A stretch of 64,000 nucleotides of DNA from Dactylellina haptotyla (GCA_031310005.1 CM062387.1:1550001-1614000), one strand, 5' to 3'; positions 11,401-23,305 are shown, counted from the first letter of the stretch. Numbers and translations: made by a program. Notes: generated by a model from the letters alone, not told the origin.

Positions 11401-12400
11401 CATGTCATTGGGGAAACCTGCAAGCTCTTCCCCTGAGGTGGACCTGCCTAATGTTTCGCAAGTTCATCATGTTTGTACCGTTCCCCTGCATTTTTACTAT
11501 AAAAGCAAAAGGCTTATAGACGCCAAGAATAGATATAGTTTCTGGTATTGATATAGGGTACCTGCTAGAAGGGCCATGGCATTGGCGGCTGCCTTACAAT
11601 ACATCCCATACGTAATGGTCATATTTATTGACTCTTAAACTTGATTATACGAAGGATCTTCGAAAAGAAGGCTAGTTCTCATGTAACTCTTCCTTTTGCG
11701 AAGCGGATCATAGTAAATGATAGAATGGAAGAGTAGCGAATAGTGAATAAGATTAAATAATTCTAAGACGGCGGGATCGCGAGGTGGATATTGGAATGGT
11801 GGGTTTGCTGAGGATATAGTTACATGTTAGTTTGAGAGCCGGGATTCCTGACAGGCAGCTGCCGACCGCGTTTAGAATTCCGATGGTAACTGTGCTGCGA
11901 TCTTGCATTCGTATGGTTTTGCAAAAAGCGTATGCCTGATTTTATGAACGACTTTATAGATTTATGGCAAATCTAATGGCGTTGGTTTGCAGTGGATGCC
12001 TAGATGTAGTATCAAAGAGCAATTTGGAGTGCTTGATATTGAGATTATAGGTTGTTTTGGACTTGTAAATAAGGCGATATCAACGTTAACAACAGCCGAA
12101 GAAATATACTAGTGTTGGTAGAAGGTGCTGGACATCTGCTTTCCGTGAAACATGATGCTCATCTATATCTACTCACACATCGTTTACGAAGCTATGGCCC
12201 CACCGCATGAGTTTTGGCTGTAATATCGTATGTTTGTACATTCTTTCCGTATCAGAGAAGAATCTGTCATATATATATAAGTAGATTATTTTCTGCACAT
12301 TGAAAAATAATGAGTATATTCGTCATAGATTCGATGGCATCTGATGTATTGTGGGTATTGATATACCCATGCCTGGGTGTACCCGTAGATTACTGTATGG
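8423..12400. other. Gene-poor, AT-rich tract with decayed coding-like stretches
   Basis: Nearly 4 kb without an intact gene. On the minus strand, several blocks between about 9,600 and 12,100 read like protein for 30-60 codons and are then interrupted; examples lie near 9,650-9,950, 10,480-10,740 and 11,520-12,060. I recognise no domain in them. The pattern fits one or more long-dead genes, possibly altered by repeat-induced point mutation, but I see no terminal repeats or target-site duplications that would name a mobile element. The rest of the tract shows no structure to me. Confidence 0.35.
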
Positions 12401-12446
12401 TGAGGAAGTGTGGAGGAGAGAGGAAGGAGGGGAATGAGAGATTGTG

Positions 12447-12467
12447 GAGGTCTGAGGTCTGAGGTCT
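12447..12467. repeat. Three tandem copies of GAGGTCT
   Basis: Three exact head-to-tail copies of the heptamer GAGGTCT occur about 860 bases before the RNR1 start codon. No function can be assigned. Confidence 0.6.
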
Positions 12468-12493
12468 ATTTATTTATAGGAGACTTTCTGGGG

Positions 12494-12535
12494 GTGGTTC
12501 CAGAGCAGTCTCTGGTTACGGCCGTGGTTCCAGAG
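12494..12535. repeat. Direct repeat GTGGTTCCAGAG, 30 bp apart
   Basis: The 12-mer GTGGTTCCAGAG is found at 12494-12505 and again, exactly, at 12524-12535. It may be a paired protein-binding site or chance; nothing else supports either reading. Confidence 0.45.
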
Positions 12536-12867
12536 ACGGTGAGAAGGAAGAGGAAGAAGTGTTTGACAGGTTACGCATGTGTTGCGTGCGTGGTGTGGCA
12601 GACGACACTCAACACAAGAGGGAAAATGCGGCAGTCCACCGGCTTCCACAAGCACCGGGGCATCTCTCGCGAAGGAAACAAACAGCGGAAAGCGATATAA
12701 AATACAATGTCGCCGAGGCAATCGGGAGGCTTCGATCCGGCGCTTTGTCAGCAGAGTCATCAGGGAGTCATCTGGTACGGCATGTTCTATGGAAACAGAG
12801 GCTGGCGCACTTTACACGTCCGGGCTGGGTTGCAACAAACAAGACAGAGACAAAGAAGAGCGCCGGC

Positions 12868-12873
12868 ACGCGT
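12868..12873. promoter_or_regulatory. MCB element (ACGCGT) upstream of RNR1
   Basis: ACGCGT is the MluI cell-cycle box bound by MBF (Mbp1/Swi6 in budding yeast, Res1/Cdc10 in fission yeast), which drives G1/S genes including RNR large-subunit genes. It lies about 450 bases before the RNR1 ATG, and a second copy is 115 bases downstream. The match is exact; function is inferred from the known regulation of this gene family. Confidence 0.5.
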
Positions 12874-12982
12874 TAATGGAAGGACGGAGGAAACACGGCG
12901 ATTGGGCAGAGACACTTTGCAAGCGGCTAGGCCAATCTCGCTACGGCGGGCAGATGTCGCTGGACTGTTGGTAAATAGCTGG

Positions 12983-12988
12983 ACGCGT
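12983..12988. promoter_or_regulatory. Second MCB element (ACGCGT) upstream of RNR1
   Basis: Exact ACGCGT, 336 bases before the RNR1 ATG, paired with the copy at 12868. Two copies within 121 bases are more than expected by chance in this local region. Confidence 0.5.
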
Positions 12989-13323
12989 GATCCCTGCAGC
13001 GGACGCCAAAGCACGGAGCAAAGAATGCAAAAGCTGGCAGCTAACCTGTCTATTCATAAGCAAGCTCTGTCTCCTCTTTTCTGTCCCTCTCTCCTCTCTC
13101 TTCATCCGCTCCTTAGCCCTCGATACTTTCCTGTACTTTTTAATTGGTGATTGAAAGATCCAGCTTGTACGTCTACTCTCCCTCCCTCAGCGCTGAGGTT
13201 TGTCGTTGTCTCGAACTTCCCTCCGCAGAAACTTTTTTTTCTGTGCTCTCTTCGCCCTAGACGAAGCCTCTCGCCGTACTGACCTGGCATCTTCTCCTGA
13301 CAGCTACCGCAAAGCATACCAAG

Positions 13324-16300
13324 ATGTATGTCTACAAAAGAGGTTCGTACTTTTCGCTGTCCTCCCCTTATCTCTTATCTGGGACCCTGCCGTATTGCGG
13401 CATCGTACCCACGATCCCTTGTTCGGTGGCGCATTTGTACCGCAAGCTGTTCGGCTGCTAACGACCTCCTGAATCGCAGATGGACGCAAGGAGCGTGTCC
13501 AGTTCGACAAAGTATGACCGCAATCCTCCCAATTGTGCCTGTAGAGTAGCACGGAGACTGATTTCGGGCAGATTACCGCTCGAGTGAGCAGATTGTGTTA
13601 CGGATTGGATTCCGAGCACGTTGATGCCGCCTCGATCACCCAAAAGGTACCCCTCTTTTACCCCAGATCCCGATCATGCATGTTCTCCCCGCTAACAGCA
13701 AGTATAGGTCATTGCTGGTGTCTACCAGGGTGTTACCACCGTCGAGCTCGACAATTTGGTAAGTTGCGCTTCAATCAAGCCTTATCTGCAGAATTTTTTG
13801 CTAACTTTTAACACCAGGCTGCTGAAACCGCAGCGTACATGACCGTCACCCATCCCGACTATGCTATCCTCGCAGCTCGTATCGCAGTTTCCAACCTGCA
13901 CAAACAGACTAAGAAGCAGTTCAGCCAGGTCATCAGCGATCTCTTCCACTATGTCAACCCCGTATGTACTCTCATCACACACAATTGAGATGAAAATTGA
14001 GCTAATACCAGTATAGAGGAACAAGCGCCCGTCGCCCATGATTGCGAAGGAGACCTACGAGACCGTCATGCGCCATGCCGATGAGCTCAACTCCGCCATC
14101 GTCTACGATAAGGATTTCAACTACAACTACTTTGGCTTCAAGACCCTTGAGCGATCATATCTTCTCCGTCTAGATGGCAAGGTTGCCGAACGCCCGCAGC
14201 ACATGATCATGCGTGTCGCTGTTGGCATCCACGGCGAGAACATTGACAAGGCCATTGAGACATACAACCTCATGAGCAGCAAGTATTTCACCCACGCCTC
14301 TCCAACTCTCTTCAATGCTGGTACTCCTCAGGCCCAGATGAGCTCTTGCTTTTTGGTCGCTATGAAGGATGACAGCATTGAGGGAATCTACGACACCCTC
14401 AAGACCTGTGCGTTGATCTCCAAGACCGCCGGCGGTATTGGTCTGCACGTCCACAATATCAGAGCTACGGGATCCTATATCGCTGGAACTAATGGTACTT
14501 CCAACGGTTTGATCCCCATGCTCCGAGTCTTCAACAACACCGCCAGATACGTCGACCAGGGTGGTAACAAGCGTCCCGGCGCTTTCGCCATCTACCTCGA
14601 ACCATGGCACGCAGATGTCTTTGAGTTCTTGGACTTGAGGAAGAATCACGGAAAGGAAGAAGTTCGTGCCCGTGATCTCTTCTACGCTCTCTGGATTTCG
14701 GATCTCTTCATGAAGCGTGTCGAGGCTAACGGCGAGTGGAGCTTGTTCTGCCCTAACGAGGCCATCGGTCTCGCAGACTGTTACGGTGACGAGTTCGAGG
14801 CTCTGTACGAGAAGTACGAGAAGACCGAGGGTCTTGCCCGTAAAGTCGTCAAGGCCCAGAAGCTGTGGTATGCCATCCTGGAAGCCCAGACAGAAACCGG
14901 TAACCCCTTCATGTTGTACAAGGATGCTTGCAACAGGAAGAGCAACCAGAAGAACCTCGGTATCATCAAGAGCTCCAACTTGTGCACGGAAATCGTGGAG
15001 TACAGCGCTCCCGATGAAGTCGCGGTCTGCAACTTGGCGTCTATTGCGCTGCCAACGTTTGTCGATGTGACCCGCAACGAATACGATTTCCAGAAACTCC
15101 ACGACGTCACCAAGGTCGTTACTAAGAACTTGAACTTGATCATTGACCGGAACTATTACCCTGTCGAGGAAGCTAAGAATTCCAACTTCCGTCACAGACC
15201 TATCGCCATCGGTGTTCAGGGTCTCGCTGATGCTTTCCTTGCTCTCCGTATGCCATTTGATTCTCCGGAAGCTCGCCACCTTAACAAGCAGATCTTCGAG
15301 ACCATCTACCATGCTGGTTGTGAAGCTTCTGTAGAGTTGGCTGCCGCAAATGGTGCATATGAATCGTACGAGGGATCCCCAGCCAGCCAAGGTCAACTCC
15401 AGTACGACCTTTGGGGAGCGACCCCCACCGATCTCTGGGACTGGGATGAGCTCAAGAGCAAGATTGCCAAGCACGGAATGAGAAACAGCTTGTTGGTCGC
15501 CCCTATGCCAACTGCCTCCACCAGTCAGATTCTCGGCTTCAACGAATGCTTCGAACCATACACTTCGTAAGTTACATATCCAACCACCTATCTGACTCCA
15601 ATGCTAATGATTCACTATAGGAACATCTACTCCCGTCGTGTGCTTGCCGGAGAGTTCCAGGTCGTCAACCCATGGCTCCTTCGCGATCTCGTCGACTTGG
15701 GCCTCTGGAGCGACAACATGAAGAACCGCATCATCGCTGACGGCGGTAGCATCCAGAACGTCCCCAACATCCCCGCGGATATCAAATCCCTCTACAAGAC
15801 CGTTTGGGAGATCTCTCAAAAGGTCGTTATCGACCTCGCCGCCGACCGCGGTGCATTCATCGATCAATCCCAATCTCTCAACATCCACATCAAAGACCCG
15901 ACAATGGGCAAGCTCACCTCCATGCACTTCTACGGCTGGAAGAAGGGTCTCAAGACCGGCATGTACTACCTTAGAACCATGGCCGCCTCGGCCGCCATCC
16001 AGTTCACCGTCGATCAGGAGGCGTTGAAGGTCGAAGACACCACTGTTGCGGCGCAGAGGACCACCAAGCGAAACTTGGGCTTGTACCAAGGTCCCGCCAA
16101 TGGCGCTAACGGCGCCATGAGAGCCGGATACGCAAACACCTCTGTTCCACGACCGATGATGGAAAGCAAGACCGTCGTCAACGGCGCCGGTATCGCTGCT
16201 GCGCCGGGAACTCTCGCTGCGGCATCTGGTACCGTCCCTGTTGGGAACGGAATCTCCAACAGACCCCTCATCAATGCTGCGCAAACGTCGGCGAAGGACC

Positions 16301-16533
16301 CCTTCAAGGCTGATCAGGACGAGGGCGAGAGCCCCAGGTTGTTGAGTACTAGCCCCCCATCGGGACCACAGGGCGAAGAGGAGCTAGCTCTGTTGGACAG
16401 CAAGATGAAGAAGTTGGGACAGGAGGAGGATGAGTTGGAGGATAGCGAGGATCGAGAGGGAGATATTTACGCGCAGAAGGTGTTGGCGTGTAGTATTGAG
16501 AATAAGGAGGCTTGCACCATGTGCTCTGGTTAA
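13324..16533 (+). CDS. RNR1: Ribonucleoside-diphosphate reductase large subunit
   Basis: Class Ia ribonucleotide reductase catalytic subunit, which reduces NDPs to dNDPs for DNA synthesis. The CDS is join(13324..13342, 13480..13511, 13572..13646, 13708..13758, 13818..13961, 14017..15566, 15621..16533), seven exons and 927 residues. The N-terminal ATP cone is assembled from the small first exons ([17 protein letters not shown], then [20 protein letters not shown]). Active-site residues fall where expected: Cys218 in [11 protein letters not shown]; Asn428, Cys430 and Glu432 in [12 protein letters not shown]; and the partner cysteine in [11 protein letters not shown] (about 445). The C-terminus [11 protein letters not shown] carries the CxxC shuttle pair. 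A Gly/Ala/Ser-rich linker of over 100 residues before the tail makes it longer than the yeast protein (888). The gene is expected to be induced at G1/S and by DNA damage; two ACGCGT boxes upstream fit this. Confidence 0.97.
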
Positions 16534-17356
16534 GTGGTAATAAGTGTTTTGACATGTTCTTTTCTTTTTTTTCTTGGACCGGTTTGGAGCGGTGCGGTAA
16601 TAATTTTGGTTATGTTTTAATGGGTTATGTTATATTTATATTTATGTATTTTGAGAACGAAAGTTCTGTAGGTCCATCTCGTCAGATGAGCAAGGGTGGA
16701 AATCGGAACATAGAAGCGTTAGGCACGTGCATTCGCATTTTGAGAACAGAGCTTTCATGGTTACTCATGTATTAATCCGCTGTTCTCGATTAATTTAATC
16801 AATATGGTTGAAATTTCCAAAATTCGCAGAGTTCGAGAGCTAGAGTGCATAAAATTTAGAAATGATGGGGCTAGTTTGATGATATTGTACCGACCCGGTG
16901 TGATGGTATACTTATATCCGACAAGCTTTTCTGCCGATACTATGAAGCGAATACGAAGGTGATGCGATCGGGGTTACACACATTCCCGAATGGATGGCTG
17001 ACGAAAGGCGATTTGAGTCACAGCTTCCGTTTTGGGAAGTGTTGATGATTATCTGCACGTTTATACGAGATGTGGATTGTAGATAGTTGAAGGATGAGTC
17101 AAGAGGGTAGAAACATCGGATGATAAGCTTTTGGAAGCTTTGGGGGGTAAGGGGTATGGGTGCTGGGGTGAGTATATAAAGTCGTTGAAGGTAAGGCTCT
17201 GCGAGGGAGCACTAGTACTGGTGTTCAGTTGGAGAGGAAACATATAAAGCGGAAGCTAGTATTCCATATCTTCAATTACAACTAAATCATAACTACCCTT
17301 CGAGTACCATTCTATCACAATTATAAGTTGATATTGTATCTACGAGAGAGCACAAC
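16534..17356. other. RNR1 3' flank and GNAT promoter
   Basis: No gene is seen. The left half is AT-rich and should contain the RNR1 3' untranslated region. The right half carries a TATA-like box at 17173 and an AC-rich leader before the ATG at 17357. Confidence 0.4.
17173..17180 (+). promoter_or_regulatory. TATA box before GNAT gene
   Basis: TATATAAA lies 184 bases before the start codon at 17357, inside an otherwise G-rich stretch, which makes it stand out. It would imply a leader of roughly 100-150 bases. Confidence 0.45.
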
Positions 17357-17983
17357 ATGGCGTCAACGATACCTAAATACCCGCTTGAAATCCGCACACC
17401 GCGGCTAACGATCCGCTCCGCTACAGCATCAGACGCCGCAGGTCTCTACAAGTTCTTCACGAACGTTAAAAATATGCCGCCAGGCGAGAGCGTAGAACCA
17501 AACCTATCTGTCCCCACATACGAAAAACGAATCGCTCGCTGGAAAGAAATGGCCGAAGAGGGCAAGAATGCATTTATGGTGGTTACATTACCCAATCCGA
17601 ACGGTCAACGGGAGGGAGAAGAAGAGGTGATTGGTTTCGGCGGGTATAATACTTTTGAAACTACGGAAGGAAAAGTACTCACGGATATCGGAGTGATGAT
17701 TGATGTTGACCATCAGCGGAGGAAGTACGCGCTGGAAGCGCTGTGCGCGAAAGTGGAATTTGCGTTTGGCGGGTTGGGGGTTGATGTTGTGAGAATTGAG
17801 ACTGGGTTGGAGAATGAGGCTTTTAGGAGATTTATTGTGGATGGGGTTAGGCTGGGGGGTGTGGAGAAGGTGGAGGAGGTTAGTTATCGGAAGGGGGTGG
17901 AGGGGTATGTTTATCGGTTTGGGAGGGAGGACTGGGAGGGGGTTAGGAAGGGACTCGAGGCGGCGGGGAGGTGGCTGCTGTAA
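17357..17983 (+). CDS. GNAT family N-acetyltransferase
   Basis: Single-exon gene of 208 residues. The N-terminus EIRTPRLTIRSATASDAAGL is typical of RimJ/RimL-like GNAT enzymes, which transfer acetyl from acetyl-CoA to an amine. The segment VLTDIGVMIDVDHQRRKYAL (about residues 110-130) matches strand beta4 and the acetyl-CoA pyrophosphate-binding loop (Q/RxxGxG/A region, here HQRRKYA), with the loop glycines replaced by Arg and Tyr. The C-terminal quarter is unusually Gly/Val/Arg/Glu-rich, reflecting G-rich DNA. The substrate is unknown. It runs convergent to the patatin gene, with 236 bases between stop codons. Confidence 0.82.
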   Translation: MASTIPKYPLEIRTPRLTIRSATASDAAGLYKFFTNVKNMPPGESVEPNLSVPTYEKRIARWKEMAEEGKNAFMVVTLPNPNGQREGEEEVIGFGGYNTFETTEGKVLTDIGVMIDVDHQRRKYALEALCAKVEFAFGGLGVDVVRIETGLENEAFRRFIVDGVRLGGVEKVEEVSYRKGVEGYVYRFGREDWEGVRKGLEAAGRWLL

Positions 17984-18219
17984 TGAGTGGATATGTTTAA
18001 TTTTAGGCTAATGGGGTTACATTTGAATCCGATACTATTTGGGCTTCTTGTAGAGATAAAAATCTTCGAAATACAATGGCAAGGAAATAGAAGTAGATAT
18101 TGGAGATGATTATATTGTATAGTACGCAAGTAATGCACAAACATAAACTCTTTTGCGTAATGTATGTAAACTCAAAAGTTCAGCAATAATTTTACCACCA
18201 TGAATGCATACAACCGAAA

Positions 18220-21200
18220 TCACTCAGAGTCTGGAGTCGCCACTACCGAAAATTCATCCACAGACTCCAAGTCGTCTCCCCGTAATGTGTACATGTCCCA
18301 CAAGTTAGTGGTCGCGAAAACACTAGGTTCCCCTAGAGCATCCGCAATTGAGGACCTACCAGTCCTACCAGTGGTCTCTCCATTTGCAGTGGTATCTGTT
18401 GATTCTTGAGGGGAATTTGATGCCTCGTTTAAATTTAAGATAACCCTATCGTCATATTCTTGTAACTCCTGTGAATAGCAAGTTGAAATTTTTTAGTATT
18501 GTATTGTAATCTTTTTCAGACAGGAACATAGTTATATTTACCCTCAAATCCTTTGGAAAACCACTAATAGCGATTTGGTATGTTCCTCCAAAACTAACAT
18601 CAATGCGGACTGGGGATTTTGGGTCTTCATGCTCGAAGTTTATTGGTAGATTGAAAACGGCGAGGCTATCCGCGGACGTCGGAATTTTCAAATCAAAAGC
18701 CTGGTTGATTCGAAAGTGAGATGTTTGGGCGAGCAATTTTTTAAAGCTTCTAATTTCAGCAGGACCCAGGAGACACCTGAGTCTTCCCCCAATAACAAAC
18801 TTCTTGTTATCGGAGTCTGGGTATCTTAGTGATTCCAACTGGAAGAAATACTGCCCCGCTCTCATTATATCTGCTATTATCTCGAGCTTGTTCTCTGTGC
18901 AACTGCCAAGTATTGGTTCGTAAGGTGTGGAGAGTGATTTTGAATAAGGCTCATTGTAATTTCTGGCAATGGCTTCCATATTGTCGATCTCTGCTACAGC
19001 GTCCAGGGCAGGCTCATGTTCTCCGGGAAGCTTGACATTCAACCGCTTGCACCGCGCTTTTACGTTACTCGTTTGAGATTCACAGAAGGTATTCCAACCG
19101 TCCTCGCCGCTCATGGTACTTAAGAAACTTTTCCAAAGATCGAGGAGTGGAGCCTGAACTAACCAAGTTGAAGTTGGCTCAGGTTGCGGGTGGGATGCTT
19201 TCCCTGATCCCAGAGAAAGAATCAAATCATGGCGCGTATTATCACCCCAAATAACCCGGGATTCTTGGTAAGCAAGTTCAATTGGATTATTAGCCTTAAG
19301 TCCACCGTCTTGACACGTACTGCCTTCGTGAGATACTGGATCAAAATACGTCGGGGCGGCCGATGTACAGCATGCGCTGAAAACAGAAAACCATACAATC
19401 AAAATTAGCTACCGGGGTTTCAATAAACTTGAAACTTTTTATTTACTTACGCGGTCCAAAGTGTGGTTAAAGATTCGAGATATTTTTTAGTCCCTCCTCG
19501 ATTGTAGTTTGCAATCAGGCAGGAATTGGTTCCAACAGTCGTTGTGACAGTCGTGGTAACTGCCACACGACAGTGGTTCTCTAAACCAAAAACTCCTGTG
19601 GGTTGACATTGACGGAACTTCTTTTCGAGTACTTTTTCGAAATTGCTAAAGTAATAAACAGAACCACGAAAAAGCCTGGAAATCTGTTTTAATCCTGGGG
19701 TATTCATGCCAGGCTTCGAGACAAAGCCCTTTTTGCTGATCTTTTTAAAGTTTTTTAAACAATTACTCGCGCTAAGGCCCTGGATACCGATACCTAGCGC
19801 GATAATACCACCTATATTCCTTCATGCTTAGTAGTGATATTTGGTTCAATATTCCGCAGTTAGGTATATGGGTATATTTACCTCCAGAAGTTCCCACTAC
19901 TAGATCAAAGAACCGACCAATCGGTAGGTCGAGTCCGATCAAAGATTCGAGTCGTTCCAACATTACCAATTGCACTATCCCTCGAACTCCACCGCCATCA
20001 AGGGACAACACCCGTGGATTTGTCAAATCCGGTCGTATTGGTACGACAAATGGCCAGCCATTGCTACGATTATCGTCCCCACAGATGACGCATTTTTCGA
20101 TAATTGCAGTCGCCATACTCTCATACATTGAGTCGGTGCTGACATTCTCTCTTAAGCAATCTGCGCAGATAATATGACTACAAGGTAAAGTATACTCAGG
20201 CTTTCTGAATAAACAGCCATAACAGAATCTACCAGCAATGAAAGGCTTAGATTCTACTACCCTCAATGTCGAGTCTAGAATAATTTCTGCATCACTGCGG
20301 ATTAGACTCAGGACCTCGTGGGTATTTGATCCGATATCCGGGTCATGGCCTTTTGATGCCTTAGCGTTTGGATAGGCTCCGCAAGTTCTCAGCGCCTCGA
20401 TGTTTTTCTTGTGCTCTTTGTCTACTCGGGATTTCCAGGCTTTAGGCTTCGATTCTCGATCCACGTTCGCGTTCATTACCAAAGCGTGCAGTGCATCCTC
20501 GATTGATTTTATGAAAATATTTTCATCAATGCCTCCGGTTTCAAATGGTCCATCAGAGAGGAATAAGCCAAACGGTCCTTGATGACCTTTCGCGTGGCCG
20601 GTTTTAGTGTTCGAGCACCTGAATTTAAGATCGAAGGGTCCATAACGAGTGTAACTACACGGCATGTAAACAACTAGGAAATCGCGTATCGCTTTTTGAC
20701 AATATTTCTGGATATCTTTATCGAAAACATTTGATTCAATGAGAACTATGGAGTATTTGGTGTTCATTAGTATTTTGCTGTTTAATCTATTTGTAGACTT
20801 ATATATTGTCTGCCAGAGGTGTGAATTAAAAATTTTTACCAACCGTTAATATTCGCTCGTTCAATGTTTTTGAAAATCGATGACGCGAGGAAGGCGACCA
20901 CCTGTCCCAAATATGTGGGTCTATATGTCAATCTTTGCATACAGACGTTCAAATACTTGCAGATATGGGTCTCAATCGAGTCTGGAACTGCTGTAAGCTG
21001 TTGGCAGAGCCCAAAATCAAACGGCTCTTCGGGGGCCCGACAAAAATGGGAGAAGGCGTAATCTGCCATAATAATAAACTGTCGGCTGTTGAACTGCGTC
21101 AAAGAGATTGCGCGCAAACCCTGGACATACTTCGAGTAGGCTAGAATACGTTCTCGTAAAGTTTCGATCTGTTTGAACAAAATGTCTGGGTGCACAATAG

Positions 21201-22577
21201 TTTGGCCTCCCGTACGTGGAATATAGTGCACTTGTATTCGGCTATAGCTACGGCGGAGGTCCGTTAGGATTCCATTTAGCTCGTAGTCCGGATCACTTTC
21301 ATCCTTAGAATCAACCTTGTACTTTTAGTTGAATGTACGTTAGCTTGCCAATTTATATAGGGTTTATTATCGTAGACCGAGAGTCGTCCAAAGCTCTAAA
21401 CTTACCTGACAAGCTCTATTCGAATTTTTTTTCTCTCCATCCTTTTTCTGAGCCTTAAATGTTTTGATAATGTTGAAAACATACTGGGTGACTGGGTCTG
21501 GGTCGTCTTTCTCTGAGTGTACATCCCAATCGCGTGGTAAAATCCATTGGTTCGATATGCTTCTATCTTCTATATTCAAAATTATTATCAGTGCAGGAAG
21601 TACAGCTTGGTTAATAGTATGCTGTGCTCCGGTTGTGCTCCATTCCAACAGATTCTCAAGGACATCCCGCCAGGATGGCTCTGATACAACATAACAAACA
21701 ATGTCACTAAGAGTATATAAGAGCCGGGGGTATAGGTCTTTTACGACCTCAGAACGCCCTACTAGCGCCTGAATCTGATATTTTTTTCGTCTCGGCTCTT
21801 TAGCATCGAACCACGTATTTTGGAACCTTTTGGCCATGGGTTCTCCGCCCGTAATGCCCTCGCAATCTGCAAGGAATATTGGGATAGTTGTACCAGTTGT
21901 AGATAGCTCTGGATATAAATTGACTTCTCCTGTCGTAGGCTGACCTATCTGGGTAGTTGTGCAAGCGCTGACAGGCGATTCCACATCTTCCGGCGTCGCA
22001 GAAGCATAGTGCGCTCCAAGATAAGATAAACATCGGACTATGTAATATATTTGTTAGTCTGCCTTCTAGTACATTTCAAGTTCAAGCAATGTAACTCTGA
22101 ATCAAGCCAGGGTTTAAGGTCGAGAAACTTAACTGATAAGGGATTTACCCGCTCTTGTCCGCCCTACGAAAGAGACTATACTGGGGAACTGTAATTTGGG
22201 ATTTGGTTCACCCCTAGTATTTATCGTGGCCTCCAAGAAGTCTCGCATTCGAGGTGTCTCGATGATGTAAGATGTTTTCATGGATGCGTCACCTTCACTG
22301 CGAACGCCAAACCACTTTGTATCCTCATCCATTCTGAATTGCTCCTCATTGCCCTTATTAGAAAGGGAGTTTTTTACTTGTGCCCATATGGTCTCGTAAA
22401 TGGATAGCCGTCTTCCATGTAGTGTGCCTGGCTGCTTTTTTCGCATTTTTTAATATGACTGGCGAGACATACTTCGCAGTATCCTCGGCCACAGAAACAA
22501 TTTGAGCTGAATTCAGCATCTAGGGCTTCCTCACAACCCGTACAAACCTTTTTATTATTGTCGGTAGTCTCATCCAT
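18220..22577 (-). CDS. Zinc-finger / P-loop GTPase / RING / patatin protein
   Basis: Large multidomain protein; my model is complement(18220..18468, 18542..19376, 19451..19811, 19882..20777, 20840..21315, 21406..22037, 22134..22333, 22378..22577), eight exons and 1282 residues. In order: a Cys-rich zinc-binding motif (about 12-50, CTGCEEA...CFCGRGYCEVC); a P-loop G124-S131 (GRTRAGKS) with a DxxG switch at D191-G194 (LADCEGITGGEP), as in dynamin/GBP/VLIG-like GTPases; a C3HC4 RING (C688, C691, C702, H704, C707, C710, C732, C735); and a patatin lipase with DGGGVRG (763-769), nucleophile Ser800 in GTSGG and catalytic Asp945 in DGGLKANNP. The last 330 residues have no motif I know. Expected activities are GTP-regulated phospholipid hydrolysis plus a possible ubiquitin ligase. 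Exon 4/5 borders (20777-20840 and 21315/21321) are the least certain. I infer a non-self response role from architecture only. Confidence 0.85.
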
Positions 22578-22979
22578 TTCCTCTTACTAATTATAAAAAG
22601 CAGGGACTAGATTATAGTTGAATAGCTGTGGATGAAATTGATCGATGTTAACATGAAAGACCTATCTCGAAGCACAAATTGTGTTCGAATTGTGGAGTGA
22701 AATCAAGAGTTGAATACAAAGCCGTCATTTCTCTGGCCCTAATATAATCGGTAGGTAAGCTTGATGTTGCTCAAAAGATGCCTGAAAAATACTTTTGAAC
22801 TCGGCTACGTGAAAACATAACATGCAACCTCGCACGTTCAAATATATTGCAAGAACCATAAAGTGACGTGTCACGATATGCAGATTAACTTATTAGGAAT
22901 GTGAGAATGTCTTGAGATTTCCTGTCAACCTCTCTGCAATGTTTGTTTTGGGAATGCCTTTACTTGGTGACGCTGCAGG

Positions 22980-22997
22980 TATACATGTACATGTATA
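22980..22997. repeat. 18-bp perfect palindrome with CATGTACATG core
   Basis: The 18 bases TATACATGTACATGTATA read identically on both strands. Related palindromes occur at 23306 and 23564. This may be a dimeric transcription-factor site for the divergently placed patatin gene, whose ATG is about 400 bases away. Confidence 0.55.
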
Positions 22998-23305
22998 TCT
23001 GTGTATGCTTATCGCGGTTATTTCTATTAAAACTGGAGAAACATTGAGTCACGAGTACTGGCATCTTCAGAGCATTCTGCCTACCGAAAATATACTTATC
23101 ATTGGGGCATGATTAAGCAATAGTATACGGGTGTAATACGTAGATAATCTCGGGCTCCGCTGTTCCTATCGCAATATGTTTTATAGAGGTAAATGCATTA
23201 AGTGCGGTATTCGGCCTCACCATCTCACGCGGAACTTGAAGTGCGAGAGCCAAGCTCATTGGCTTCTAATCAGAGATAACACAATCTAAATTGACTGTTA
23301 AATAT

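Larger units (their letters stand above)
12401..13323. other. Upstream region of RNR1
   Basis: GC content rises compared with the preceding tract. Overlapping open frames up to 147 codons are present, but none is convincing. The last 250 bases are pyrimidine-rich (CTCTCTCCTCTCTC type runs), common in fungal core promoters. Two ACGCGT boxes and two short direct repeats are listed separately. Confidence 0.45.

Noticed and set aside
12410-13150. Overlapping open frames of 75-147 codons upstream of RNR1
   Set aside because: They overlap one another in several frames, have no domains and cover promoter elements.
14170-15474. 434-codon minus-strand open frame
   Set aside because: Exact antisense of RNR1; a mirror of its codon bias.
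18220-22577. Two separate genes, a GTPase gene (20840-22577) and a RING-patatin gene (18220-20842)
   Set aside because: A phase-compatible intron (20778-20839) joins them, no promoter-like gap exists between them, and the domain order matches fungal multidomain proteins I recall. Some doubt remains at this junction.
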